NCBI GenBank assembly: GCA_022414725.1
Contig: CM039466.1
Span: forward strand, 9,957,527 to 10,021,526
DNA from: Microglena sp. YARC
Taxonomy: Eukaryota; Chlorophyta; Chlorophyceae; Chlamydomonadales; Chlamydomonadaceae
DNA length: 64,000 bases
Reading direction: 5' to 3'
Part shown: positions 45,101-49,729 of the stretch, one piece after another
Layout: every line of letters begins with the position of its first letter
How positions within the stretch are numbered: the first letter of the stretch is position 1
Translations under genes and position numbers: made by a program
The notes under the pieces: generated by a model
What the model saw: only the letters and a program-made list of their open reading frames with translations
Database searches by the model: none
Told to the model about the DNA's origin: nothing

Positions 45101-47475
45101 GGTACTTACTGTGACAGGGGGGCTAAGGCGTAGACCAACTTGGCCTTAGGTACTTACTGTGACAGAAGGGGCTAAGGCGTAGACCAACTTGGCCTTAGGT
45201 ACTTACTGTGACAGGGGGGGCTAAGGCGTAGACCAACTTGGCCTTAGGTACTTACTGTGACAGGGGGGCTAAGCGTAGACCAACTTGGCCTTAGGTACTT
45301 ACTGTGACAGGGGGGCTAAGGCGTAGACCAACTTGGCCTTAGGTACTTACTGTGACAGAAGGGGCTAAGGCGTAGACCAACTTGGCCTTAGGTACTTACT
45401 GTGACAGGGGGGGCTAAGGCGAAGACCAACTTGGCCTTAGGTACTTACTGTGACAGGGGGGGCTAAGGCGTAGACCAACTTGGCCTTAGGTACTTACTGT
45501 GACAGGGGGGGCTAAGGCGTAGACCAACTTGGCCTTAGGTACTTACTGTGACAGGGGGGGCTAAGGCGTAGACCAACTTGGCCTTAGGTACTTACTGTGA
45601 CAGGGGGGGCTAAAACAAAACAACACTGATGAACTGGACCCCAACCAATTGTTTAAATATATGAATAAATAGTAAGCCTTAATATGAGGCATGAGGTTGA
45701 GTAGGGTAGCCCGTTTGCTTGCACTGGGGCCAACCACCAAGCATTCTTCATAAATAAATACATAAATAAATATGACGCCTTATTGGGAGGCATGAGGTTG
45801 AGGGGGGTAGCCCGTTTGCTTGCACTGGGGCCGCCCACCAATATGGGGCCAACCACCAAGCATTCTTCATAAATAAATACATACATAAATATGACGCCTT
45901 ATTGCGAGGAGTGAGGTAGAGGGGGCAGCCCGTTTGCTTGCACTGGGGATAGCCACCAATATGGGGCCAACCACCAAGTATTAATAATAAATGAATAAAT
46001 ATGACGCCTTATTGCGAGGTGTGAGGTTGAGTGTTCAGCCCGTTTGCTTGCACTGGGGCCAGCCACCATGCGGTGCGGCTCTTACTTCCTGTCTTCATGT
46101 CTTTCGTTCTGTCTTACTGTTTTTCTGTCTGCCAGTCTTTCAGTTGTACTGTCATTAACTCTGTCTTTATCTGTCTGTCTGTCAGTCTTACTGCCTTTCA
46201 TTTTGTCTGTCCGCTTTTCTGTCTTTCAGTTGTACTGTCTTTCTCTCTGATTTTCTGTCTGTCAGTCTTTCAGTCGTACTGTCTTCAATTCTGTCTGTCC
46301 GCTTTCCTGTCTGTCAGTCTGTCTGTCCCTCTGTCTTCCTATTTTAGTGTCTTTCAGTCTGCCTGTCTGCCTGACTGCCTTCCGTGCTGTATTCCTGTTT
46401 TAGTGTCTTTCAGTCTGTCTGTCTGTCGTAACGTAGTGTGCCTTCCTTTCTGTCTTCCTGTTTTTCTATCTGTCTGTCCCTATGTCTTCCTGTTTTAGTG
46501 TCTTTCGGCCTGCCTGTCTGCCTGACTGCCTTTCGTGCTGTATTCCTGTTTTAGTGTCTTTCAGTCTGTCTGTCTGTCGTAACGTAGAGTGCCTTCCTTT
46601 CTGTCTTCCTGTTTTTCTGTCTGTCTGTCCCTATGTCTTCCTGTTTTAGTGTCTTGCGGCCTGCCTGTCTGCATTTCGTTCTGTCTTCCTGTTTTAGTGT
46701 CAGTCTGTCAGTTTCTTTGTCTGTTTGACTGCCTTTCGTTCTGTCTACCCGTTTTTCTGTCTGTCTGTCCTTTTGTCTTCCTGTCTTCTTGTTTAGTGTC
46801 TTTCAGTCTGCCTGTCTGCCTTTCGTTCTTTCTTCCTGTCTTCCTGTTTGAGTGTCTGTCAGTCTGGCTGTCTATCTGTCTGTCTGTCTGTCTGTCTCTC
46901 TGTCTGTCTGTCTCTCTGTCTGACTGCCTATCGTTCTGTCTACCCGCTTTTCTGTCTGTCTGTCAGTCTGTCAGTCTCTTTGTCCTTCTGTCTTCCTGTT
47001 TTAGTGTCTGTCTGTCTGTCTGTCTGTCTGACTGACTGCTTCTTGTTCTGTCTACCCTTTTTTCTGTCTGTCTGTCAGTCTGTCAGTCTCTTTGTCCTTC
47101 TGTCTTCCTGTTTTAGTGTCTGTCAGTCAGTCTGTCTGACTGCCTGTCTTCCTACTAGGGGGTAGTGGTGAACGTCCGTTCGTTTGGTATTATGTCTGTA
47201 TCTCCCGCCGACCCTATAGGCGCCTCCTCTGTTGTAGGAGTGGCCACACCATTTGAACTGAATCCTCGGTGCCGCTGGTTAATGTCGGGAGACCCACCTC
47301 CTGGGGTGAAATTCCTTTCACACAAATAAATACAACTCATCCCTCTTACTCCGCTCACCCGTTGTAGAGGCAGAAGGAGCAGTACAGACCCCCCCCCCCC
47401 CCCCTCCCATCCCACCTTCCCACCCACCCCCAACACACACGCACAACCCAACTCCCATACCCTCCCTGACCCCCC

Positions 47476-47529
<54 letters not shown>

Positions 47530-47685
47530 TACATACACACACACACAAACAAATACATGCCAACACACGCATACCTTCCCCCATTGCAGAGGAAGAAGGC
47601 GCAGTACAGATCTTTCGTGGACAGGCGTAACAAACTGTTGGTCCAGAAGATCAAGAAGGAACTCCCTCCTGATGCAGACGAGTAA
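25771..47685 (+). CDS. Eleven-exon gene for a CPBP (CAAX protease/Abi)-like multi-pass membrane protein, 663 aa
   Basis: Exons: 25771-25893, 29450-29501, 30489-30621, 34704-34803, 35758-36594, 38107-38184, 38959-39079, 40813-40919, 42047-42164, 43450-43676 and 47590-47685. Every junction is GT-AG, every phase matches, and the total of 1992 bases ends in TAA. Residues 1-41 look like an organelle transit peptide (Arg/Ser/Thr-rich, no acids until residue 42). A Pro/Gly-rich linker and a hydrophobic segment (about 108-128) follow, then a 279-residue Ser/Ala-rich exon. A helix ending in EEMYYR (443-448) gives the EExxxR motif of CPBP intramembrane proteases. Further hydrophobic stretches lie near 492-505 and 590-622, with GNLAAP at 603-608. 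The His and Asn expected after that motif are Ser and Gln, so proteolytic activity is doubtful. The tail is basic. Family assignment is tentative; the exon model is firmer. Confidence 0.6.
26520..27160. other. Intron 1, AT-rich part, nothing recognised
   Basis: Mostly AT-rich sequence with a GGGTTGAACCCC box-B-like word near 26670. No element ends identified. Confidence 0.35.
27840..28020. mobile_element. Family G (hAT-like MITE) relative, diverged
   Basis: Shares GCGCTCTGCACCCAGAAGGG-like, AATCGCGCAGTCGGGCTCC and CTTGCGCGCTAGGGCGCAAT words with the 9447 and 14450 copies. It ends AAAACCCTG. The left end is unclear. Confidence 0.5.
28120..28250 (+). repeat. Family I repeat, inverted partner at 49480-49600
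   Basis: GACAAGCCCGCTCCACAACA, TCCGGAAGGGGTCTTCCAAC and TAATCCTCAAAATT match the reverse complement of 49495-49560. Confidence 0.75.
28797..28855 (-). repeat. Dispersed family B element, minus orientation, partial
   Basis: GGGCAAGTCCCTTTAGCCTA, CTTGGCTACCTCTAGACTGT and AATATACAT match the family. Confidence 0.7.
29200..29430. repeat. C-rich / CACACA low complexity before exon 2
   Basis: Two copies of GGAGACAAAATGTGC, each followed by a C-rich and ACACAC-rich run. Confidence 0.75.
29450..29501 (+). CDS. CPBP-like gene, exon 2
   Basis: A 52-base exon, acceptor GCACACAG|, donor CGGCCCG|GTAAGG. Encodes EMLDGHVAGEFSAEPRP with one base over. Supported only by splice sites and by phase agreement with exons 1 and 3. 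Confidence 0.5.
29540..29940. repeat. (GGTGGT)n and an approximately 130-bp duplicated unit
   Basis: GGTGGTGGTG runs alternate with AGACGGTTTACACGCAAGAA, GTGTGGCCCCGCCATAGAAA and CAAGCATTGCTGATAC-like text, the latter present twice (29640 and 29820). Confidence 0.8.
29955..30115. repeat. Dispersed family F element, copy 4
   Basis: Palindromic TCATATGATATCATATGG, GCTGGCAGTCGGGCGAGGC and a TTTCCGGTTCC end. Confidence 0.65.
30489..30621 (+). CDS. CPBP-like gene, exon 3 (Pro/Gly-rich)
   Basis: Acceptor GCTTTACAG|, donor CTCGTTGC|GTAAGT. Encodes a GGKPKQEPGGQNPGP-type linker and ends SKFNYLVSLLV. The 3' edge (CTATCTAGTTTCTCTGCT) is repeated at about 30773-30800, with a family D element between the two copies. 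Confidence 0.6.
30640..30745 (+). repeat. Dispersed family D element
   Basis: CATTCGAACTGAATCCTCGG, TGCCGCTGGTTTGTGTCGGG and AGACCCACCTTCTGGGGTGA. Copies: 47225-47330 plus strand, 49153-49245 minus strand, partial at 3600-3650 and 51200-51245. Confidence 0.75.
30960..31312. repeat. About 95-bp tandem repeat, 4 copies, continuing at 33012-33080
   Basis: Units share GCCCTCAAACAACCCCCCAT, GTACTGTGA, AACTCTATATCCCCACCCAG and CCTCCCTGCACA. One more unit lies beyond the retrotransposon fragment, so that fragment interrupts the array. Confidence 0.85.
31315..31686. repeat. Near-perfect 183-bp-arm inverted repeat with 6-base loop
   Basis: 31315-31497 is the reverse complement of 31504-31686, with one mismatch noticed and loop GTGGCT. 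It lies just 3' of the antisense chromovirus fragment, where its LTR should be, so the arms may be LTR-derived. A fold-back of this length is unstable in many hosts and may also reflect an assembly or amplification artefact. Confidence 0.85.
31960..33012 (-). mobile_element. Ty3/gypsy chromovirus pol fragment (integrase end plus chromodomain), antisense in intron 3
   Basis: Reading leftward from about 33012: the integrase core after its second catalytic residue (RFTGHFGVALHRL, then FHPQTDGQTER with the catalytic Glu), an IN C-terminal region with FVGPYTITECIG (GPY/F motif), and a chromodomain-like segment RRLEYLVR. The frame is interrupted by TAG at 32225-32227, where chromodomains normally have Trp, and the similarity continues beyond it. 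Upstream pol and gag are missing. Flanked on both sides by CCTCAAACAACCCCCCT (about 31302 and 33010), part of the surrounding 95-bp repeat. A truncated, inactive copy. Confidence 0.85.
33100..33560. repeat. (AACCAACCAAGCAACC)n low-complexity repeats
   Basis: ACCAACCAAGCAAGCAACCA runs in two blocks, the second longer (33345-33555). Confidence 0.9.
33600..34130. repeat. Minisatellite with conserved TCTTCCACGTCAATGCCTTTGG word
   Basis: Six copies of ATCTTCCACGTCAATGCCTT followed by TGGTAACTT, separated by GTACTGCTGCTGT-type spacers. On the minus strand the word reads TKAIDVEDSA. The conserved word could be an exon edge of a lost or antisense exon, but no gene model supports it. Confidence 0.8.
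34222..34703 (+). repeat. About 66-bp minisatellite carrying the exon 4 acceptor edge, 7-8 copies
   Basis: The unit is CACCACCTTACAGGAACCAG, GCCACCTTACCCGCACCACA and CACGCGCACACACATACACA plus TGTTGCCCT. Each unit repeats CACCTTACAG|GAACCAGGC, the true exon 4 acceptor and first nine exon bases. The last unit runs into the real exon. Confidence 0.9.
34704..34803 (+). CDS. CPBP-like gene, exon 4 (membrane helix)
   Basis: Acceptor CACCTTACAG|, donor CAAAACG|GTGTGT. Encodes NQADILKGLAVFLPLLLL and ends TDPTKT; the hydrophobic run fits one membrane helix. The acceptor and first exon bases are the seed of the array at 34222-34703. Confidence 0.65.
35270..35480 (+). pseudogene. Decayed copy of exon 5 start
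   Basis: From 35275 the frame reads DKAQSAFLDESFMESLQAVA and hits TAA, against GKAQSVFLDESIKESLRALA in exon 5. About 60 bases of the preceding intron (CATGCTCCCAACCTGCTGCC) are shared too, so the duplication spans intron, acceptor and exon start. The copy has TAAG instead of a CAG acceptor. Confidence 0.75.
35560..35700. repeat. CA/CCA microsatellites in intron 4
   Basis: ACACACACACACCCCACCCC and CCACCACCACCACCACCACC runs, with C runs at 35120-35145 and 35570-35580. Confidence 0.85.
35758..36594 (+). CDS. CPBP-like gene, exon 5 (long Ser/Ala-rich)
   Basis: A 279-codon exon from acceptor CCCCTCCCAG| to donor ATTCTGCAG|GTGACT. Starts GKAQSVFLDESIKESLRALA, then a Ser/Thr/Ala-rich low-complexity region with (AGC)n runs, ending ATRKVTLAFDILQ. 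The ends look conserved while the middle is simple-sequence, suggesting expansion of a loop. Confidence 0.65.
36600..37115 (+). repeat. GGATGGGGATAGGGTTGGAT minisatellite with two exon 5 donor-edge copies
   Basis: Tandem GGGATGGGGATAGGGTTGGA / AATAGGGCAGCGGGAT units. The exon 5 3' edge (AAAAGTGAC...ACATTCTGCAG|GTGACT) recurs at about 36726-36760 and, with the donor changed to ATGACT, at about 37070-37105. Confidence 0.9.
37380..37650. repeat. Duplicated AT-rich segment, about 110 bp, 2 copies
   Basis: ACACTATTTAATTATACATG, TATAATTTAAATTGTAATTG and GCGCAAACCCAGGGCC recur with changes at 37575-37650. A G-rich run lies between them. Confidence 0.75.
37664..37775 (-). repeat. Dispersed family B element, minus orientation
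   Basis: AACGATTGTTTGGGGTTCAG, TTCATCAATGCTCTTTATTT, AGCCCTTCCTGTTAGGTTGG and CCCTGGACTGCAACATACAT; a near full-length copy. Confidence 0.75.
38107..38184 (+). CDS. CPBP-like gene, exon 6
   Basis: 26 codons, acceptor CCTTTGCAG|, donor GTGTGCTTG|GTAAGT. Encodes GYYIRDNPTAIFHPLTELL then VILLVCL, a helix leading into the EExxxR motif. The donor edge seeds the array at 38180-38520. Confidence 0.65.
38180..38520 (+). repeat. About 30-bp minisatellite carrying the exon 6 donor edge, about 13 copies
   Basis: The unit is GGTGTGCTTGGTAAGTTGGT plus TGGTTGGT, which contains the last exon 6 bases TGTGCTTG and donor GTAAGT. The first unit is the real exon end. Confidence 0.9.
38959..39079 (+). CDS. CPBP-like gene, exon 7 (EExxxR motif)
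   Basis: Acceptor TACCGCAG|, donor GGCTCCAA|GTGAGA, 40 codons plus one base. Begins VEEMYYRAIGLTLVSSWLRD and ends SVMGHDMAPS. The donor edge is copied five times at 39185-39860. Confidence 0.7.
39085..40060 (+). repeat. GGGAGGGA-rich minisatellite with five exon 7 donor-edge copies
   Basis: Purine-rich GAGGGAGGGAGGGA DNA separates copies of TGTCCGTTATGGGACACGAC plus ATGGCTCCAA|GTGAGAT at about 39185, 39385, 39600, 39713 and 39818. Some copies start further back, at GCTGACGATGTGCTGTCC. The exon parts are better conserved than the purine spacers. Confidence 0.9.
40190..40812 (+). repeat. About 115-bp minisatellite carrying the exon 8 acceptor edge, 5-6 copies
   Basis: Each unit has CTTGTCTCCCATGTGCAG|TT then GACCTTGCTCGCTGGTCGAC, followed by CCCTAACCACCTAACC spacers. 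Exon parts start at about 40229, 40329, 40420, 40513, 40604 and 40713 before the real exon at 40813. Confidence 0.9.
40813..40919 (+). CDS. CPBP-like gene, exon 8
   Basis: Acceptor CCATGTGCAG|, donor GTCAAG|GTGAGG. Encodes DLARWSTAVGAVAIGGLIYA and ends TMQDMVK, including a helix. The acceptor edge is the seed of the array at 40215-40812. Confidence 0.65.
40960..41470. other. Intron 8, mostly unique
   Basis: Includes two related GGGCGGCGCC(C/T)GA-containing patches (41130 and 41250) and AAATGCCCTTTTTGAACAAG twice. No exon called. Confidence 0.4.
41474..42046 (+). repeat. About 143-bp tandem repeat carrying exon 9 with acceptor, 4 extra copies
   Basis: Copies begin GATCAG|GCGGTAACTGCATC (41474), then 41615, 41757 and 41900, each with CTCAAGTGAAGC and ACAGGCTGGCACCTGCTGAC, then a CCCCCAGCCCCCCT spacer. 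Copies 1 and 2 keep the frame to LTPPAPL-type continuation; copies 3 and 4 contain in-frame TAA (ATCAGTAAAAAG). Only the fifth, at 42047, keeps a donor. Confidence 0.9.
42047..42164 (+). CDS. CPBP-like gene, exon 9
   Basis: Acceptor CCGATCAG|, donor GCAATTA|GTAAGT. Encodes AVAASQVKKDQKQDQRPSID to QPAVRKAI, hydrophilic. Four upstream exon copies (starting 41474, 41615, 41757 and 41900) carry the acceptor but lack the donor end, so this fifth copy is the functional one by phase and donor. Confidence 0.65.
42280..42330. repeat. Poly-G run in intron 9
   Basis: GGGGGGGAAGAGGGAGG and a G run of about 20 bases, with potential to form quadruplexes. Confidence 0.8.
42580..43135. repeat. 62-bp minisatellite made from the end of a family B element, 8 copies
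   Basis: The unit is CCAACCAACCCCAACCACCC, AACCGCCCACTCCATGTATG and TATGTTACAGTCCAGGGGTA plus GG. The last copy runs on into the rest of a family B element (AAATAGGCTAAAGGGACTTG...). So the array consists of the family B left end plus its left flank. Confidence 0.95.
43140..43449 (+). repeat. About 90-bp minisatellite carrying the exon 10 acceptor edge, 3 extra copies
   Basis: AACCTGCAG|CCTTGTCCCAGC then TCCCCCCTGAGATA occurs at about 43260 and 43345 and in altered form (CCTTCTGCCAGC) at about 43177, before the real junction at 43449/43450. Spacers are CCCAACCGCCCACTCCAACC. Confidence 0.9.
43450..43676 (+). CDS. CPBP-like gene, exon 10 (GNLAAP motif)
   Basis: Acceptor CAACCTGCAG|, donor AACATGAAG|GTGCGG, two bases plus 75 codons. 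Encodes LSQLPPEITKQLASKFGSQH, then SCAAFVLTGNLAAPLVGSI, ending RRVVMRNMK. Acceptor-edge copies lie upstream, and a second copy of its 3' two thirds lies at 43793-43980. Confidence 0.65.
43720..43980 (+). pseudogene. Partial duplicates of CPBP-like exon 10
   Basis: 43723-43780 repeats the last 50 or so exon bases. 43793-43980 repeats from IEGSRECLA through TYQRRVVMRYMQ with donor ATGCAG|GTGCGT and remains open. The longer copy lacks the exon 10 acceptor and first third. It could serve as a mutually exclusive alternative 3' half only if an internal acceptor exists. Confidence 0.7.
44200..45655. repeat. 49-bp minisatellite, about 27 copies, nested in a family B element
   Basis: The unit is AACTTGGCCTTAGGTACTTA, CTGTGACAGGGGGGGCTAAG and GCGTAGACC. 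The left flank is TTGTTACAGTCCAGGCGTAG (family B left end; first amplified as a 30-bp repeat at 44200-44310). The right flank is ACACTGATGAACTGGACCCC, AACCAATTGTTTA (family B right end). The array thus replaces the middle of a family B element. Copies differ mainly by G-run length. Confidence 0.95.
45655..46065 (+). repeat. Family E tandem copies, 4
   Basis: Units of about 100 bp share AATAAATATGACGCCTTATT, GCGAGGCGTGAGGTTGAG-like and GCCCGTTTGCTTGCACTGGG. Confidence 0.85.
46070..47155. repeat. (CTGT)n-derived pyrimidine-rich repeat, 1.1 kb
   Basis: CTGTCTGTCTGTC mixed with CTTTCAGT and TTCCTGTTTTAGTGTCTTTC, with higher-order units of about 180 bp (for example 46390 and 46530). The Leu/Ser/Val/Cys frames are artefacts. 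It lies in intron 10. Confidence 0.95.
47225..47330 (+). repeat. Dispersed family D element
   Basis: CATTTGAACTGAATCCTCGG, TGCCGCTGGTTAATGTCGGG, AGACCCACCTCCTGGGGTGA and AATTCCTTTCACACAAATA. Confidence 0.8.
47353..47580. repeat. Decayed exon 11 acceptor copy, C run and (CA)n
   Basis: CGTTGTAGAGGCAGAAGGAG and CAGTACAGA match CATTGCAG|AGGAAGAAGGCG and CAGTACAGA of exon 11. Then come C runs and ACACACACAC to the real acceptor. Confidence 0.8.
47590..47685 (+). CDS. CPBP-like gene, terminal exon 11
   Basis: Acceptor CCCATTGCAG|, then RKKAQYRSFVDRRNKLLVQK to PPDADE and TAA at 47683-47685. The acceptor edge has a decayed copy at 47353-47385. The last coding bases with the stop are copied in the array that follows. 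Confidence 0.65.
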   Translation, partial: RKKAQYRSFVDRRNKLLVQKIKKELPPDADE

Positions 47686-48065
47686 TGCGGATGAGTAATG
47701 CGGACTCCCTCCTGATGCGGATGAGTAATGCGGATTCCCTCCTGATGCGGATGAGTAATGTGGATGAGTAATGCGGAATCCCTCCTGATGCGAATGAGTA
47801 ATGCGGATGAGTAATGCGGATTCCCTCGTGATGCGGATGAGTAATGCGGATGAGTAATGCGGATTCCCTCGTGATGCGGATGAGTAATGCAGATGAGTAA
47901 TATGGACTCCTCCTGATGCGGATGAGTAATGCGGACTTCTCCTGATGCGGATGAGTAATGCGGACCCCCTCCTGATGCGGATGAGTAATGCGGATGAGTA
48001 ATGCGGACTCCTCCTGATGCGGATGAGTAATGCGGACTCCCTCCTGATACGGATGAGTAATGCAT
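47660..48065 (+). repeat. Minisatellite carrying the CPBP-like gene's 3' end and stop codon, about 13 units
   Basis: Units are CTCCCTCCTGATGCGGATGA plus GTAATGCGGA, 30-48 bases, derived from the exon 11 end CCTCCTGATGCAGACGAG|TAA. Every unit repeats an in-frame GAGTAA. Probably lies in the 3' UTR. Confidence 0.9.
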
Positions 48066-48539
48066 CGATGGCGTGGCTTGGAGGACAGTAGAAAGAAAGC
48101 AAATGATTTACTTCCCCTTGGCTTTACCCTTCTTGTACTGTCCTCACAAACCATAAACCCTACACCCTTCATGTACTTTCCTCACAAACCCTAAACCCTA
48201 GACCCTTCATGTACTTTGGGGGGGGGGGGGGGGGTATTTGTGTGTGGTGTTGTTTTGGTGGTGGTGATGTGGTAGGTGGATTGGTGGGTGGGTGGGGATC
48301 AGATATTTGTTGGGCCTTATTGTGGGCTAGGTTTTTCTGGCCCACAAAATCTGCATCATGCGACGCAACCGGTTTCAATTCTGAGTCTGTGACGCACCCA
48401 GACCATCTAAGATGCAACGGACCCTCCAAAATCTGTGTCTGAGATGCAACGGAACTCCCCACCCCACCCCACAAACACACACACACAAACACACACGTTG
48501 TGTCTGCTACGCAAGACACAGCATGGACTCAAGAAGGTC

Positions 48540-48665
48540 AACCACCATGCACGCAACCACAATAAATAAATAAATAAACAGTACGCCTTATTACGAGGCG
48601 TGGGTTTTGGGGTGCCAGCATGTTGGCTTGCACAGCGGCTAGCCCCCAATAGGGAAAGTAGGGGG
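48540..48665 (+). repeat. Dispersed family E element followed by G runs
   Basis: AATAAATAAATAAACAGTAC, GCCTTATTACGAGGCGTGGG and TTGGCTTGCACAGCGGC, then a roughly 40-base near-pure G run with one GCGC break (48660-48700). Another G run lies at 48218-48233. Confidence 0.75.
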
Positions 48666-48721
48666 GGCGCGGGGGGGGGGGGGGGGGGGGGGGGGGGGGC
48701 TGTCAGCCACCACACGATCAC

Positions 48722-49350
48722 AGCACATACCCTTTGATTTGTTCTAGGATATGCCAGTGATTTAATGAGTTTACTGGCACCGAGCGTGAGCAGTAGGCTG
48801 CTTTGCAGGATCTTTTTAAGCCCTTCCTATCACGGCTGTCAGCCCCCACACGATCACAACAGTGTTGCGCATTTTTGAGAAGCTGCCTAACAGGTCCCTC
48901 CAGACAAATTTCAAATTTCAGATGAGCAACACTGTTAAGAAGCTGCCTAACAGTTCTTTCGAGACACAGATGAATAACAATCCACTTGTGTATTAGGCTT
49001 GCTCTGGGGCTACCCCCCAGTAGGGTGGGTGGGGGGGGAGGGCTGTCAGCCCCCACACGATCACAGCAGTGTTGCGCATTGTTGAGAAGCTGCCTAACAG
49101 TTCCCTCCAGACACAGATGAATAACAATGCACTTGTGTATTATTATCTGTGAAAGGAATTTCACCCCAGGAGGTGGGTCTCCCTACACAAACCAGCGACT
49201 CTGACGATTCAGATCGAATGGCGTTGCCACTCTTACAAAAGAGTAGATAGGCGCACATCACATGAGTACGAATTACACACCCTTGATTTGTTATAGGATA
49301 TGCCAGTGATTTAATGAGTTATAGGGACCGAGCATAAGCAGTAGCCTGCA
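48722..49350. repeat. Repeated modules: AGTGTTGCGCAT...GAGAAGCTGCCTAACAG and GATATGCCAGTGATTTAATG
   Basis: GTTGAGAAGCTGCCTAACAG occurs three times (48877, 48938, 49082), each with a following CTCCAGACA-like text. GGATATGCCAGTGATTTAAT occurs at 48748 and 49298. A minus-orientation family D element lies at 49153-49245. Confidence 0.75.
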
Positions 49351-49360
49351 TTTGCAGTAG

Positions 49361-49425
49361 CCCTTCCTATCACGGTTGGGCAAGTCCCTTTAGCCTATTT
49401 GTCTACCCCTGGACTGTTACATGCA
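49361..49425 (-). repeat. Dispersed family B element, minus orientation, partial
   Basis: CCCTTCCTATCACGGTTGGG, CAAGTCCCTTTAGCCTATTT and CCCCTGGACTGTTACATGC. Confidence 0.75.
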
Positions 49426-49479
49426 TTGAGGGTCAATACTGACCTGTTGGTAATAGTTTAAAAACATGCTTGCTTGCTG

Positions 49480-49600
49480 CTATATTGCCTATCAATTTTT
49501 GAGGATTAGTTGGAAGACCCCTCCCGGATGTTGTGGAGCGGGCTTGTCATGGGCCAAAATGGCCTGTTTATGACAATGTAATGTAACGGACGTCGACTTC
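49480..49600 (-). repeat. Family I repeat, inverted relative to 28120-28250
   Basis: TTGAGGATTAGTTGGAAGAC, CCCTCCCGGATGTTGTGGAG and CGGGCTTGTCATGGGCCAAA match the partner in reverse complement. Confidence 0.75.
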
Positions 49601-49729
49601 TACTATATTCGTGTGTATACAGTCTTGCCGGTTAAGGCGTAGCCTTATAGACTAAATAGACTTGCATAACCTCAACATCGGGAACTCTAACTCAACATCG
49701 TGAAGGAATAAAACGAAGCACTGGTTAAC

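Noticed and set aside
46031..47165. CLSVCLSVCLS frames of about 150 codons
   Set aside because: Translation of (CTGT)n repeats within intron 10; hydrophobicity is not evidence of a membrane protein here.
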